64,000 nt of DNA from Nocardioides pocheonensis (lineage in GTDB: Bacteria; Actinomycetota; Actinomycetes; Propionibacteriales; Nocardioidaceae). Numbering within the stretch: position 1 is the first letter of the stretch; each line of letters starts with the position of its first letter. Where the stretch lies: contig NZ_RJSF01000003.1 of assembly GCF_003725535.1 (NCBI RefSeq), forward strand, positions 1-64,000, in the 5' to 3' direction. Under the pieces are notes generated by a model, which saw only the letters and a list, made by a program, of their open reading frames with translations, was not told where the DNA came from and ran no database searches. Made by a program: the position numbers and the translations under genes. Below, in pieces: positions 33,012 through 42,075 of the stretch.

Positions 33012-33149
33012 GCTCATCCCTCCAGGAAGGTCACTCCGCGACTGCCGCGGATTCTCCAGGAAGCCTACGGACGGGGTGCCGCCGTCGTTAGAGTCGAGAG
33101 ACCCGGCCGCCGGGCCGGGATCACGACGTACGGAGGGGCGGCACCAGGC

Positions 33150-33875
33150 ATGGCCATCCACGGATCCCTGTTCACCGACTTCAAGGAGAACGCGTCCCAG
33201 GACCCGTTCTCGCTCCAGAACAAGAAGCTGCTGAAGATCCAGATGGGCTTCGGGCCGGTGTGGGCGCGGACCGGGTCGATGGTGGCGTACCAGGGCGACG
33301 TCCGCTTCCAGAACAAGGGCGCGGGAGGCCTCGGCAAGATGCTGAAGTCCGCGGTGACCGGCGAGGGCGTCGACATGATGCAGTGCACCGGCCAGGGCGA
33401 GCTGTTCGTGGCCGACCAGGCCTCGGAGATCCAGGTCATCTACCTGGAGAACGACTCGCTCTCCGTCAACGGCGCCAACGTGCTCGCCTTCTCGTCCTCC
33501 ATCGAGTGGGACATCCACCGGATCCAGGCGCGCGGCGCCGCGATGACCGGTGGCCTCTACAACGTCGCCCTGCGGGGCACCGGGTACGTCGCGATCACCA
33601 CGAGGGGCGAACCGGTCGCCCTCGACGTCGCGAGCGCTCCGACCTTCGGCGACGCGCAGGCGGTCGTCCTGTGGACCTCCGGCGTCACCATGGACATCCG
33701 TGTCGACACCGGGGGCCTGAAGTCACTCGTGCGCGGAGGCACCGGCGAGACCTTCCAGATGGCGTTCGGTGGCCAGGGCTACGTGCTGGTCCAGCCGAGC
33801 GAGTCCGTCGTGCAGGGCGGTGGCCAGCAGACCAGCGGCGGCGGGGGAGGCCTCGGCGGGCTCCTCGGAGGCTGA
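33150..33875 (+). CDS. AIM24 family protein
   Basis: A 241-residue protein of the AIM24 (TraD-like/mitochondrial biogenesis) family with a double-stranded beta-helix fold. It shows FTDFKENA at the start, FGPVWARTGSMVAYQGDV and ALRGTGYVAI. The last 20 residues are Gly-rich (GGGGGLGGLLGG). Bacterial role unknown. GGAGGGG lies about 10 nt before the ATG at 33150. Divergent from the proline-rich gene and convergent with typA. Confidence 0.85.
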   Translation: MAIHGSLFTDFKENASQDPFSLQNKKLLKIQMGFGPVWARTGSMVAYQGDVRFQNKGAGGLGKMLKSAVTGEGVDMMQCTGQGELFVADQASEIQVIYLENDSLSVNGANVLAFSSSIEWDIHRIQARGAAMTGGLYNVALRGTGYVAITTRGEPVALDVASAPTFGDAQAVVLWTSGVTMDIRVDTGGLKSLVRGGTGETFQMAFGGQGYVLVQPSESVVQGGGQQTSGGGGGLGGLLGG

Positions 33876-33892
33876 TCCGGGGAGTCCTCGCG

Positions 33893-35788
33893 TCAGCCGC
33901 GCCGGGCGCGTGCCGCCGACTTGGCGCGCTCCTGCGCGCTCAGGTGCACCTTGCGGATCCGCACGGCGTCCGGGGTCACCTCGACGCACTCGTCCTCGCG
34001 GCAGAACTCCAGGCACTGCTCGAGGCTGAGCTTCTTCGGCGGGATGAGCTTCTCGAAGTTGTCCGACGTGGAGGAGCGGACGTTGGTCTGCTGCTTCTCC
34101 TTGGTGATGTTCACGTCCATGTCGTCGGCGCGGGAGTTCTCGCCGACGATCATGCCCTCGTAGACCTCGGTGGTCGGCTCGACGAACAGCACGCCGCGCT
34201 CCTGCAGGTTCGTCATCGCGTACGCCGTGGCGGCACCCGAGCGGTCCGCGACCAGGGAGCCCTGCGAGCGGGACTTGATCTCGCCGGCCCACGGCTCGTA
34301 GCCCTCGGAGATGTGGTGCGCGATGCCGGTGCCGCGGGTCTGGGTGAGGAACTCGGTGCGGAAGCCGATCAGGCCGCGCGACGGGACGAGGAACTCCATC
34401 CGCACCCAGCCCGTGCCGTGGTTGGTCATCTGCTCCATCCGGCCCTTGCGCTGGGCCAGCAGCTGCGTGATCGCGCCGAGGTGCTCCTCCGGTGCGTCGA
34501 TGGTGAGCCGCTCGGTCGGCTCGTGCAGCTTGCCGTCGATCGTCTTGGTGACCACCTGCGGCTTGCCGACGGTGAGCTCGAAGCCCTCGCGCCGCATCTG
34601 CTCGACGAGGATCGCCAGCGCCAGCTCGCCGCGACCCTGCACCTCCCAGGCGTCGGGACGCTCGGTCGGCAGGATCCGCAGCGACACGTTGCCGACCAGC
34701 TCGCTGTCGAGGCGGTCCTTGACCAGGCGGGCTGTGACCTTGGTGTTCTTGGTCTGCCCCTTGCCGGCCAGCGGGGAGGTGTTCGTGCCGATCGTCATCG
34801 AGATCGCGGGCTCGTCGACGTGGATCAGCGGCAGCGCGACGGGGTTCTCCGGGTCGGCCAGGGTCTCGCCGATGGTGATGTCGGGGATGCCGGCGATCGC
34901 GACGATGTCGCCCGGCCCGGCCGTCGTACCGGGCTTGCGCTCGAGGCCCTCGGTGACCAGCAGCTCGGTGATCTTGACGGTCTTGGTGGTGCCGTCGCGC
35001 TTCATCCACGCGACGTTCTGGCCCTTGCGCAGCGTGCCCTCGTGCACCCGGACCAGGGCGAGCCGGCCGAGGAACGGGCTCGCGTCGAGGTTGGTGACGT
35101 GCGCCTGCAGCGGCGCGCCCTCGGTGTACGTCGGGGCGGGGATCGTCTCGAGGATCGTGCGGAACAGCGGCTCGAGGTCCTTGGAGTCGGCCGGCAGCGT
35201 GCCGTTCTCCGGCTGGGTCAGCGAGGCGATGCCCGCCTTGCCGGAGGCGTAGACCACCGGGAAGTCGAGGGCGTCCTGGCTGTGCGAGTCGTCGAGCAGG
35301 TCCATGAACAGCTCGTAGGTCTCGTCGACGACCTCGGCGATCCGCGCGTCGCCGCGGTCGGTCTTGTTCACGACCAGGATCACGGGCATGTCGGCGTTGA
35401 GCGCCTTGCGGAGGACGAACCGGGTCTGGGGCAGCGGGCCCTCGCTGGCGTCGACCAGGAGCACGATGCCGTCGACCATCGACAGGCCGCGCTCCACCTC
35501 GCCGCCGAAGTCGGCGTGGCCGGGGGTGTCGATGATGTTGATCGTCATCGGCTTGCCGTCGGCCGCGGGCCCGGCGTAGTGCACCGCGGTGTTCTTCGCG
35601 AGGATCGTGATGCCCTTCTCGCGCTCGAGCTCACCGGTGTCCATCGCGCGCTCGGCGACCCCTTCGGCCTGGTGCGCCGAGAACGCGCCCGCCTGGAGGA
35701 GCATGGCGTCGACCAGGGTGGTCTTGCCGTGGTCGACGTGCGCCACGATCGCCACGTTGCGCAGGTCGGAGCGGGTGCTGAGGGACAT
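33893..35788 (-). CDS. typA: Translational GTPase TypA/BipA
   Basis: A 631-residue ribosome-associated GTPase used in 50S assembly and stress adaptation. G motifs: [10 protein letters not shown] (about residues 16-25), EKGITI (G2), [12 protein letters not shown] (G3), NKTDRGDAR (G4) and YASGKAGIA (G5). EF-G-like domains III and V follow, then the TypA-specific C-terminal domain with [17 protein letters not shown] and the [20 protein letters not shown] region. Full length, ending in an Ala/Arg-rich tail. Convergent with AIM24. Confidence 0.97.
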   Translation of the reverse strand: MSLSTRSDLRNVAIVAHVDHGKTTLVDAMLLQAGAFSAHQAEGVAERAMDTGELEREKGITILAKNTAVHYAGPAADGKPMTINIIDTPGHADFGGEVERGLSMVDGIVLLVDASEGPLPQTRFVLRKALNADMPVILVVNKTDRGDARIAEVVDETYELFMDLLDDSHSQDALDFPVVYASGKAGIASLTQPENGTLPADSKDLEPLFRTILETIPAPTYTEGAPLQAHVTNLDASPFLGRLALVRVHEGTLRKGQNVAWMKRDGTTKTVKITELLVTEGLERKPGTTAGPGDIVAIAGIPDITIGETLADPENPVALPLIHVDEPAISMTIGTNTSPLAGKGQTKNTKVTARLVKDRLDSELVGNVSLRILPTERPDAWEVQGRGELALAILVEQMRREGFELTVGKPQVVTKTIDGKLHEPTERLTIDAPEEHLGAITQLLAQRKGRMEQMTNHGTGWVRMEFLVPSRGLIGFRTEFLTQTRGTGIAHHISEGYEPWAGEIKSRSQGSLVADRSGAATAYAMTNLQERGVLFVEPTTEVYEGMIVGENSRADDMDVNITKEKQQTNVRSSTSDNFEKLIPPKKLSLEQCLEFCREDECVEVTPDAVRIRKVHLSAQERAKSAARARRG

Positions 35789-35880
35789 GAGGTACTGATG
35801 CCTTCCGGGCAGGGGTGAGACCGGTCACGGTCCGCGGTGTGCGTCGGACGCAGAATGCGTCGGACGATGGCACCCGAGTC

Positions 35881-35886
35881 TATCGT
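35881..35886 (+). promoter_or_regulatory. Leaderless -10 element of the phosphatase gene
   Basis: TATCGT followed by 7 nt and the GTG at 35894; used to prefer this start. Confidence 0.45.
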
Positions 35887-35893
35887 GAGTGTC

Positions 35894-36442
35894 GTGTCCA
35901 CCCCTGCCCGTGCATCCGCAGCGCCCTTCCGGGTGCTCTTCGTGTGCATCGGCAACGTGTGCCGCTCGCCGGTCGGGGAGCGGCTGCTCGCCTCGAGACT
36001 GCCCCCCGACCGCTTCGAGGTCTCCAGCGCCGGGGTCGGCGCGATGATCGGCTACGCGATGAGCAAGTACGCCGCCGAGGAGCTCCGGACCTACGGTGGC
36101 GACCCGACCGGCTTTGCCGCCCGCCAGCTGACCCCGCACATCGTCGAGGCCAGCGACCTCGTGCTCACCGCGACCCGCGAGCTGCGGTCGCAGGTGCTCG
36201 CCGAGCTCCCGACCGCGCTGCGGCGCACCTTCACGATCCTGGAGTTCGCCGCGCTCGTGGAGCAGGCCGAGGGAAGCACGCCCCACGAGCTGGTGAAGTG
36301 GGCCGGCGCCCACCGGTCGCTGGTCGCCCACCTCGAGCAGGACGTGCCCGACCCCTACCGCCGCGGTCCGGAGGCGCACGCGCACGCGGCGGCGACCATC
36401 GACGTCGCGGTGCAGCAGATCGCGAAGGGGCTCGACGGGTGA
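35894..36442 (+). CDS. Low-molecular-weight protein tyrosine phosphatase-like
   Basis: A 182-residue LMW-PTP family enzyme. The catalytic P-loop is VCIGNVCRSP (about residues 17-26; C-x4-C-R-S pattern). The general-acid region is DVPDPYRR near residue 152. In the family it dephosphorylates tyrosine or arginine residues; a role opposing the tyrosine autokinase at 2547-3914 is possible but unproven. Upstream in-frame starts exist (35885, 35867, 35837). The last bases overlap the amidase start (GTGA). Confidence 0.87.
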   Translation: MSTPARASAAPFRVLFVCIGNVCRSPVGERLLASRLPPDRFEVSSAGVGAMIGYAMSKYAAEELRTYGGDPTGFAARQLTPHIVEASDLVLTATRELRSQVLAELPTALRRTFTILEFAALVEQAEGSTPHELVKWAGAHRSLVAHLEQDVPDPYRRGPEAHAHAAATIDVAVQQIAKGLDG

Positions 36443-37314
36443 CCGGTCTCCGCGCGACGGGCCACGCCCTCGGGGTGGTCGTGGCGACCGTCGGCCTGCT
36501 GGCGTCCCTGGCCGCGACGCCGCCGCTGCTCGAGGGCACGCGGCCGCCGGGAGCCGTCGGGGCCGCGGCGCCCGCGTCGCCTCCTGCCTCTTCGGCGGCC
36601 TCGTCATCGACGCCGTCTCCGGCGTCCCGGGCGGCTGCCGCGGCGCTGCCGCTGTCCGGCGTACGGATCGCGCTGGACCCGGGCCACCAGCTCGGCAACC
36701 ACAACTTCCCGGCCCAGATCAACCGGCTGGTGCCGGCCGGTGGTTTCAGCAAGCCGTGCAACACGACCGGCACGTCGACCAACGGCGGCTACGCGGAGGC
36801 CACCTTGAACTTCCGGGTCGCGCGGCTGGTGCAGGCGCGGCTGCAGGCGCTCGGCGCCGAGGTGGCGATGACCCGCACACGGAACAGCGAGGCGCTGTGG
36901 GGGCCGTGCGTCGACGCGCGCGGCGAGTTCGGTGCCCGGGTCGGCGCGACGCTCATGGTCAGCCTGCACGCCGACGGTGCTCCGTCGGCCGACCACGGCT
37001 TCCACGTGATCGCCCCCACAGCCCGCAGCCCCTGGACCACCGACATCGCGGCGCCGTCGCTGCGGCTCGCCAAGGCGCTGCGCTCCGGCTTCGACGCGCT
37101 GGGCATCCCGCGCTCGACGTACGTCGGCCACGGCTCGGCGCTGTCGATCCGCTCCGACCTCGGCACGCTGAACATGTCCGACGTCCCGGCCGCCATGCTC
37201 GAGGTCGGCAACATGCGCAACCGCTCCGACGCCCACCGGATGACCACCCTCACCGGACGCGTCCTCTACGCCCGCGCCGTCGTCCGCGGCATCCGCGCCT
37301 ACCTCTCCCGTTGA
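36439..37314 (+). CDS. N-acetylmuramoyl-L-alanine amidase (Amidase_3), secreted
   Basis: A 291-residue zinc amidase cleaving the lactyl-amide bond of peptidoglycan. A signal-like helix (about residues 5-28) and an Ala/Ser/Pro linker (30-70) precede the Amidase_3 domain (about 75-290). Zinc and catalytic residues are visible: DPGHQ, GGYAEATLN, SLHADG and LEVGNMRN. GTG start overlaps the phosphatase stop. Its TGA lies inside the first 22-bp TTGAGTTGGGGGAAAC repeat unit. Confidence 0.9.
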   Translation: MTGLRATGHALGVVVATVGLLASLAATPPLLEGTRPPGAVGAAAPASPPASSAASSSTPSPASRAAAAALPLSGVRIALDPGHQLGNHNFPAQINRLVPAGGFSKPCNTTGTSTNGGYAEATLNFRVARLVQARLQALGAEVAMTRTRNSEALWGPCVDARGEFGARVGATLMVSLHADGAPSADHGFHVIAPTARSPWTTDIAAPSLRLAKALRSGFDALGIPRSTYVGHGSALSIRSDLGTLNMSDVPAAMLEVGNMRNRSDAHRMTTLTGRVLYARAVVRGIRAYLSR

Positions 37315-37525
37315 GTTGGGGGAAACCGCCCGCCGAGTTGGGGGTTACCGCCCGTCGAATTGCGTGATACGGCCCCTCGACTTGGGGGGAAACCGACCCT
37401 GGGCGCGGCACGGCCTGGGAGAGTCATCGGCGCGCCGGGTGGAAGTCCCGGACTGGTAGGCGGTACTCCCCAACTCAGGGGGCGGTTTCCCACAACTCAA
37501 GGGGCGGTCTTCCCCAACTCAACGG
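37308..37525. repeat. Convergent 22-bp repeat clusters (TTGAGTTGGGGGAAAC family)
   Basis: Forward units of 22 bp start at 37308, 37330, 37352 and 37374 (consensus CCGTTGAGTTGGGGGAAACC then GC). Three reverse-complement units occupy about 37459-37525. The two clusters point at each other, could form a large stem, and hold the TGA stops of both convergent genes (amidase 37312-37314, SDR 37519-37521). Same family as 42923-42988. Confidence 0.8.
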
Positions 37526-38280
37526 TCGAAGAGGGGGCCCCGGTGCAGCTGGTGCTGGGCGGCCTGGGCGACGGGGCGGATGACCAGCTCGTCGATGTTG
37601 ACGTGGCGGGGGAGGGTGGCGACCCAGCGGACCGCCTCGGCGACGTCCTCGGCGACCAGCGGCTCGTCGACGTCGGCGTAGATCGCGTCGGCCCGCTCCG
37701 GGTCGCCGAGCCGGTTCAGGGAGAACTCCTCGGTGCGCACCATGCCGGGCGCGATCTCGGTGACCCGAATCGGCTCACCGTTCAGCTCCTGGCGCAGCGT
37801 CTCGCTGAGCGCGCGCAGGCCGTGCTTGGCCACGACGTATCCGCCGCCGCCGGGGTAGACGCCGCGGCCGGCGGTCGAGCCCATGTTGACGATCACCGCG
37901 TCCGCCGCAGCCCGGAGCGCCGGGAGCAGCGCGCGGGTGACGCGGAGCGCGCCGAGCACGTTGACGTCGTACATCTGCTGCCAGTCGGCGACCGCGGCGT
38001 CCTCGACCCGGTCGAGGCCGACCGCGCCGCCTGCGTTGTTGACCAGCACCTCGACGCGCGGTCCGGCGGCGGCCGCGAGCGCCTGCACCGACTCGTCGGA
38101 GGTCACGTCGCAGGTCACGGCGACGCCGCCGATCTCCGCGGCCAGCGCCTCGACCCGATCGGTACGCCGAGCCGCGCAGACCACGCGGAAGCCCTCGCCC
38201 GCCAGGGCGCGCGCCGTGGCGGCGCCGATGCCGCTGCTGGCCCCGGTGACCACGGCGAGGCGGCTCGGCGGGGTCGGCAC
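37519..38280 (-). CDS. Short-chain dehydrogenase/reductase
   Basis: A 253-residue classical SDR. The cofactor motif TGASSGIG is at about residues 13-20, NNAGG (about 80-84) and the catalytic region with N, S (MGSTAG) and YVVAKHG (Y-x-x-x-K) follow. Substrate unknown. The start was set at GTG 38280 because AGGAGG lies 6 nt upstream; a longer reading from ATG 38322 would include that ribosome site. Divergent from a small membrane-protein gene. Confidence 0.9.
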   Translation of the reverse strand: MPTPPSRLAVVTGASSGIGAATARALAGEGFRVVCAARRTDRVEALAAEIGGVAVTCDVTSDESVQALAAAAGPRVEVLVNNAGGAVGLDRVEDAAVADWQQMYDVNVLGALRVTRALLPALRAAADAVIVNMGSTAGRGVYPGGGGYVVAKHGLRALSETLRQELNGEPIRVTEIAPGMVRTEEFSLNRLGDPERADAIYADVDEPLVAEDVAEAVRWVATLPRHVNIDELVIRPVAQAAQHQLHRGPLFDR

Positions 38281-38328
38281 GAGGGGCCTCCTGTGGCGCT
38301 GGATCGGTTGGGCGGCCATCATCCTGTC

Positions 38329-38733
38329 ATGAGCCCGAGACTCCTGGCCGCCGCCCTGGGCGGCCTCGGCGGACTGCTGCTCGCTCTCGCCGGCGGCTTG
38401 TCGTTCCTCGCCCACCGGTCGCCGAGCTGGCACGGCGCGCTGGCGGTCGCCGGCTACGCGGGCGTGCTCGCGGCGCTGTGCCTGATGGGCTACGCGATTG
38501 TCGCGCACGCCCCGGTCTGGCTGCGGCTCATCGTGTCGGTCGCCTTCCCCCTGCTGGCCGCCTCGGTGTGGCAGGTCGTGGACCAGGCCATCGACGACCG
38601 CGCCGACGGCTGGAAGGGCCCCGCCACCACCCACCTCCTCGGCGGCCTGATCGTGCTGGTCGTCGTGCTCGTGATGTCCCGGCGGCCCGGTGCCGACCGG
38701 GCGGGGGCCTACGCGCCCACGCACCACCGGTGA
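38329..38733 (+). CDS. Four-helix membrane protein of unknown function
   Basis: A 134-residue hydrophobic protein with four predicted membrane helices (about residues 6-28, 37-60, 64-85, 100-118) and a basic C-terminal tail. I do not recognise its family. It lies between an SDR (divergent, starts 48 nt apart) and mshA. Coding is supported by strong third-position G/C bias. Confidence 0.65.
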   Translation: MSPRLLAAALGGLGGLLLALAGGLSFLAHRSPSWHGALAVAGYAGVLAALCLMGYAIVAHAPVWLRLIVSVAFPLLAASVWQVVDQAIDDRADGWKGPATTHLLGGLIVLVVVLVMSRRPGADRAGAYAPTHHR

Positions 38734-38812
38734 GTCCGGCGGCCCGATCCGGGTACACACCGCCGGGAATGGGACGGTCGCGGTCATGGTTCTGTTGGGC
38801 GGAGGTATGCGC

Positions 38813-40117
38813 GTGAGTTCACTGGAGTACGCCGCCCGGCCCGGGGCGCTGAGCACGCCGTCGTTGCGGCGGCTGGCCATGATCTCGCTGCACACGTCCC
38901 CGCTCGACCAGCCCGGCACCGGTGACGCCGGCGGCATGAACGTCTACGTCACCGAGCTCGCCCGCCGCCTCGCGCAGCGCGACATCGAGGTCGACATCTA
39001 CACCCGCGCGACGGCGTCCAGCCAGCCGGCGGACGTCCCGATCGCCCCGGGAGTACAGGTCCGGCACATCGTGGCCGGCCCGTTCGAGGGCCTGGCCAAG
39101 AACGACCTGCCCGGCCAGCTGTGCGTGTTCGCCCGTGAGGTGCTGCGCACCGAGGCGCAGTTCGACGTGGGCCACTACGACGCCGTGCACAGCCACTACT
39201 GGCTGTCCGGCCAGGTCGGCGCCCTGGCCCGCGACCGCTGGGGCGTGCCGCTGGTGCACACGATGCACACGATGGCCAAGGTCAAGAACGGCCTGCTCGC
39301 CGACGGCGACACCCCCGAGCCGCAGGCGCGCGTGATCGGCGAGGAGCAGGTGGTCGCCGCGGCCGACATGCTGATCGCGAACACCGACGACGAGGCGAAG
39401 GACCTGATCAACAGCTACGCCGCCGATCCCACCCGGGTCGAGGTGGTCCATCCCGGTGTCGACCTCGACGCCTTCCGCCCGGTGCCGATGGCCGACGCGC
39501 GGGCGCGTCTCGGCCTTCCCGCCGACGCCGACGTGCTGCTGTTCGTCGGCCGGATCCAGCCGCTGAAGGCCCCCGACGTGCTGCTGCGTGCTGCCGACGC
39601 GCTCCTGCGGCGCGACCCCAGCCGCCGTTCCCGTCTCGTGGTCGCGGTGGTCGGCGGTCCGTCGGGCAGCGGTCTCGAGCACCCGACCGCGCTGGCCGAC
39701 CTGGCCGACGCGCTCGGGCTGTCCGACGTCGTCCGGTTCGTGCCGCCGGTGCACCGCGACGAGCTCGCCGACTGGTACGCCGCGGCGACGCTGGTGTGCG
39801 TGCCGTCGTACAACGAGAGCTTCGGGCTGGTCGCCGTCGAGGCGCAGGCCGTCGGCACGCCGGTCGTCGCCGCCGCGGTCGGTGGCCTGACCACCGCCGT
39901 CGCGGACGGGATCTCCGGCGTCCTCGTGGACGGCCACGACCCGGAGGACTACGCGCGCGTCTTCGAGCGGATCATCGATTCACCCGGGCTGCGCGCGGCT
40001 CTGTCCGTGGGTGCCGTCGCCCAGGCCGCCGACTTCAGCTGGGACCGGACGGCGGACGCCACCCTCGGCGTCTACGGGCGCGCGGTCGAGCTGATGGCCG
40101 CCGAGGTCGTGCGGTGA
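38813..40117 (+). CDS. mshA: D-inositol-3-phosphate glycosyltransferase
   Basis: A 434-residue GT4 glycosyltransferase that catalyses the first step of mycothiol synthesis, transferring GlcNAc from UDP-GlcNAc to inositol-3-phosphate. The MshA-specific [20 protein letters not shown] (about residues 23-42) is present, with MHTMAKVKN, the [12 protein letters not shown] sugar-nucleotide loop and [15 protein letters not shown]. Start: GTG at 38813 has GGAGG 7 nt upstream; ATGs at 38807 and 38786 fit worse. Its stop overlaps the ybjN-like start, as in other actinobacteria (Rv0486-Rv0487). Confidence 0.95.
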   Translation: MSSLEYAARPGALSTPSLRRLAMISLHTSPLDQPGTGDAGGMNVYVTELARRLAQRDIEVDIYTRATASSQPADVPIAPGVQVRHIVAGPFEGLAKNDLPGQLCVFAREVLRTEAQFDVGHYDAVHSHYWLSGQVGALARDRWGVPLVHTMHTMAKVKNGLLADGDTPEPQARVIGEEQVVAAADMLIANTDDEAKDLINSYAADPTRVEVVHPGVDLDAFRPVPMADARARLGLPADADVLLFVGRIQPLKAPDVLLRAADALLRRDPSRRSRLVVAVVGGPSGSGLEHPTALADLADALGLSDVVRFVPPVHRDELADWYAAATLVCVPSYNESFGLVAVEAQAVGTPVVAAAVGGLTTAVADGISGVLVDGHDPEDYARVFERIIDSPGLRAALSVGAVAQAADFSWDRTADATLGVYGRAVELMAAEVVR

Positions 40118-40611
40118 CGCGGCCCGACGGGGCCGCCGAGACGATCCGCTCCACGCTCGCCGACAGCGAGCTGGACTGGGAGGAGACCGCCGAGGGCGTC
40201 TTCGACGTCGTCCTGCCCGGCCAGCGCAAGCTGCAGACGCCCGTGCGCCTCGAGGTCGGGCCGCACGCCCTGAGCGTGCACGCGTTCGTCTGCCGGCGCC
40301 CCGACGAGAACTTCGAGGCCGTCTACCGCTGGCTGCTCGAGCGCAACCTCCGCATGTTCGGGGTCGCCTTCGCCCTCGACCCGCTCGGCGACATCTTCCT
40401 CGACGCGCGCCTGCCCCTGTCCGTGGTGACCCCCGAGGAGATCGACCGGCTGCTCGGCTCGGTGCTCACCTACGCCGACGAGTCGTTCAACCAGATCCTC
40501 GAGCTCGGGTTCGCCAGCTCGATCCGCAAGGAATGGGAGTGGCGGATCGCGAAGGGCGAGTCCACGGCGAACCTCGAGGCGTTCCGCGGCTGGCTGGAGA
40601 GCGAGGCCTGA
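40114..40611 (+). CDS. YbjN domain protein
   Basis: A 165-residue YbjN-family protein with a fold resembling type III secretion chaperones. It is the conserved neighbour of mshA in actinobacteria; its biochemical role is unknown. Features: [16 protein letters not shown] and [18 protein letters not shown]. The GTG overlaps the mshA TGA (GTGA), so translation is coupled. Confidence 0.88.
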   Translation: MTRPDGAAETIRSTLADSELDWEETAEGVFDVVLPGQRKLQTPVRLEVGPHALSVHAFVCRRPDENFEAVYRWLLERNLRMFGVAFALDPLGDIFLDARLPLSVVTPEEIDRLLGSVLTYADESFNQILELGFASSIRKEWEWRIAKGESTANLEAFRGWLESEA

Positions 40612-40681
40612 CGGCGCGCACGTGGCCGGATCTGGCGGTACGACGGCCGAAAACCGCGTGTCACCGGACCCGGCGCTCGAC

Positions 40682-40687
40682 TACGTT
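40682..40687 (+). promoter_or_regulatory. Leaderless -10 element of the EamA gene
   Basis: TACGTT followed by 6 nt and the GTG at 40694, which sets the start over the upstream in-frame ATG at 40622. Confidence 0.5.
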
Positions 40688-40693
40688 CCAGCA

Positions 40694-41632
40694 GTGACCA
40701 GCACCAGCAGCACCGAGAAGTCCCCCGTCGTCGTCGCGTCGGAGCGCCCGGCCGCCTGGCTGCCCGTCACCGCCCTGGGCGTGACCCTGCTGCTGTGGGC
40801 CTCGGCGTTCGTGGCCATCCGGCACCTCGGCCACGACGTCACACCGGGGGCACTGTCGCTGGGCCGGCTGCTGGTCGGCTCCGTCGCGCTCTCCTTCCTG
40901 CTGCTGCGCGGGCGCCGCGCCCGGCTCACCCGCAACGAGGTGCTGCTCCTGCTGCTGTGCGGCATCGCGTGGTTCGGGATCTACAACATCGCCCTCAACG
41001 ACAGCGAGCGCCGGATCGACGCGGCAACCGCGGCGATGCTGGTGCAGATCGGCCCGATCGTCGTCGCGCTCCTCGCCGCTGTGTTCCTCGGCGAGCGCCT
41101 CACCCCCTGGCTGCTGGGCGGCATCGCGGTCGCGTTCGCGGGCGTGGTGGTGATCGGCCTGGCGATGCGTGGGCACGGCGGCTCGGACGTCAGCGGCGTG
41201 CTGCTGGCGCTCCTGGCGGCCGTGACGTACGCCGTCGGCGTGGTGTCGCAGAAGGTCCTGCTGCGCCGGCTCTCGGGCCTGGAGGTGGTCTGCTACGCCT
41301 GCTGGATCGGCGTCGTGGTGTGCCTGCCGTGGTCCGGTGACCTCGTCGGCGTGGTCCGGCACGGGAGCGGGGCCGACCTCGCCTGGATCGCCTACCTCGG
41401 GACCTTCCCGACCGCGCTCGCGTTCAGCCTGTGGGCCTACGCCTTGCGCCACACCGACGCCGGCAAGCAGGCGATCACGACGTTCCTGGTGCCGGGGATC
41501 ACCGCGGTGCTGGCCTGGGTGCTGCTCGACGAGGTGCCACCCGCGCTCGCCTTCGCCGGCGGCCTGCTGTGCATCTTCGGGGTGCTGCTGACCCGACGCA
41601 AGCCGCGGGCGGTCTCCACCGTTCGGGTCTGA
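40694..41632 (+). CDS. EamA/DMT-superfamily transporter
   Basis: A 312-residue inner-membrane protein with ten predicted helices in two EamA repeats (about residues 20-150 and 160-300), including LLLWASAFVAIRHLG and YVGTFPT-type YLGTFPTALAF. Members export amino acids, metabolites or drugs; the substrate is not predictable. GTG start as above. It stands alone between the ybjN-like gene and a small unknown gene. Confidence 0.88.
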   Translation: MTSTSSTEKSPVVVASERPAAWLPVTALGVTLLLWASAFVAIRHLGHDVTPGALSLGRLLVGSVALSFLLLRGRRARLTRNEVLLLLLCGIAWFGIYNIALNDSERRIDAATAAMLVQIGPIVVALLAAVFLGERLTPWLLGGIAVAFAGVVVIGLAMRGHGGSDVSGVLLALLAAVTYAVGVVSQKVLLRRLSGLEVVCYACWIGVVVCLPWSGDLVGVVRHGSGADLAWIAYLGTFPTALAFSLWAYALRHTDAGKQAITTFLVPGITAVLAWVLLDEVPPALAFAGGLLCIFGVLLTRRKPRAVSTVRV

Positions 41633-41740
41633 CCCCATCGGCCGTTCGGTCAGGTTTCCGCGGTTTCGACCCGATTTGCCTGACATCGGCACAGACTGGT
41701 GGAAGCCGTCACGGGGGCGGACCACAAGGGGGAGACGGCC

Positions 41741-42052
41741 ATGGCCACGTTCAGCTCGATCGTCTACACGATCGGTACCGCGCTCGACCGCGCTCGCGAA
41801 GGCGGGATGCGCGTCGACGTGCTCGTCGAGGGACAGTGGCTCGAGGGACACGTGGCGGCCAGCGACGGCCACGGCGTGGTCCTCGAGAACGGCACCGACG
41901 ACCACGTCGTCGTGCGCCTCGAGAGGGTCTCGGCGGTCCGGGTCGCGGCCCGCGCGCCGATGCTCGGCGTCATCGACTCGTCGCCCCGCGTGGACGACTC
42001 CCGCTTCGAGGGCGCGATGCCCATGCCCGGGCCCCGGGCCGCAGCCGTCTGA
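41741..42052 (+). CDS. Small beta-rich protein of unknown function
   Basis: A 103-residue protein. A short N-terminal helix (SSIVYTIGTALDRAREGG) precedes strands VDVLVEGQWLEGHVAA, GHGVVLENG and HVVVRLERVSAVRVAA, whose pattern recalls an SH3- or Sm-like barrel. The tail is Pro/Met-rich. No family recognised. GGGGGAG lies 8 nt before the ATG. Convergent with the Sir2 gene. Confidence 0.6.
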   Translation: MATFSSIVYTIGTALDRAREGGMRVDVLVEGQWLEGHVAASDGHGVVLENGTDDHVVVRLERVSAVRVAARAPMLGVIDSSPRVDDSRFEGAMPMPGPRAAAV

Positions 42053-42075
42053 CCGCAGCCTCCGGCCGCAGCGGC

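Noticed and set aside
37519-38322. Longer SDR start at the double ATG (38319-38322)
   Set aside because: A strong AGGAGG lies inside that extension, 6 nt before the in-frame GTG at 38280, and the shorter form starts at the usual distance from the cofactor loop.
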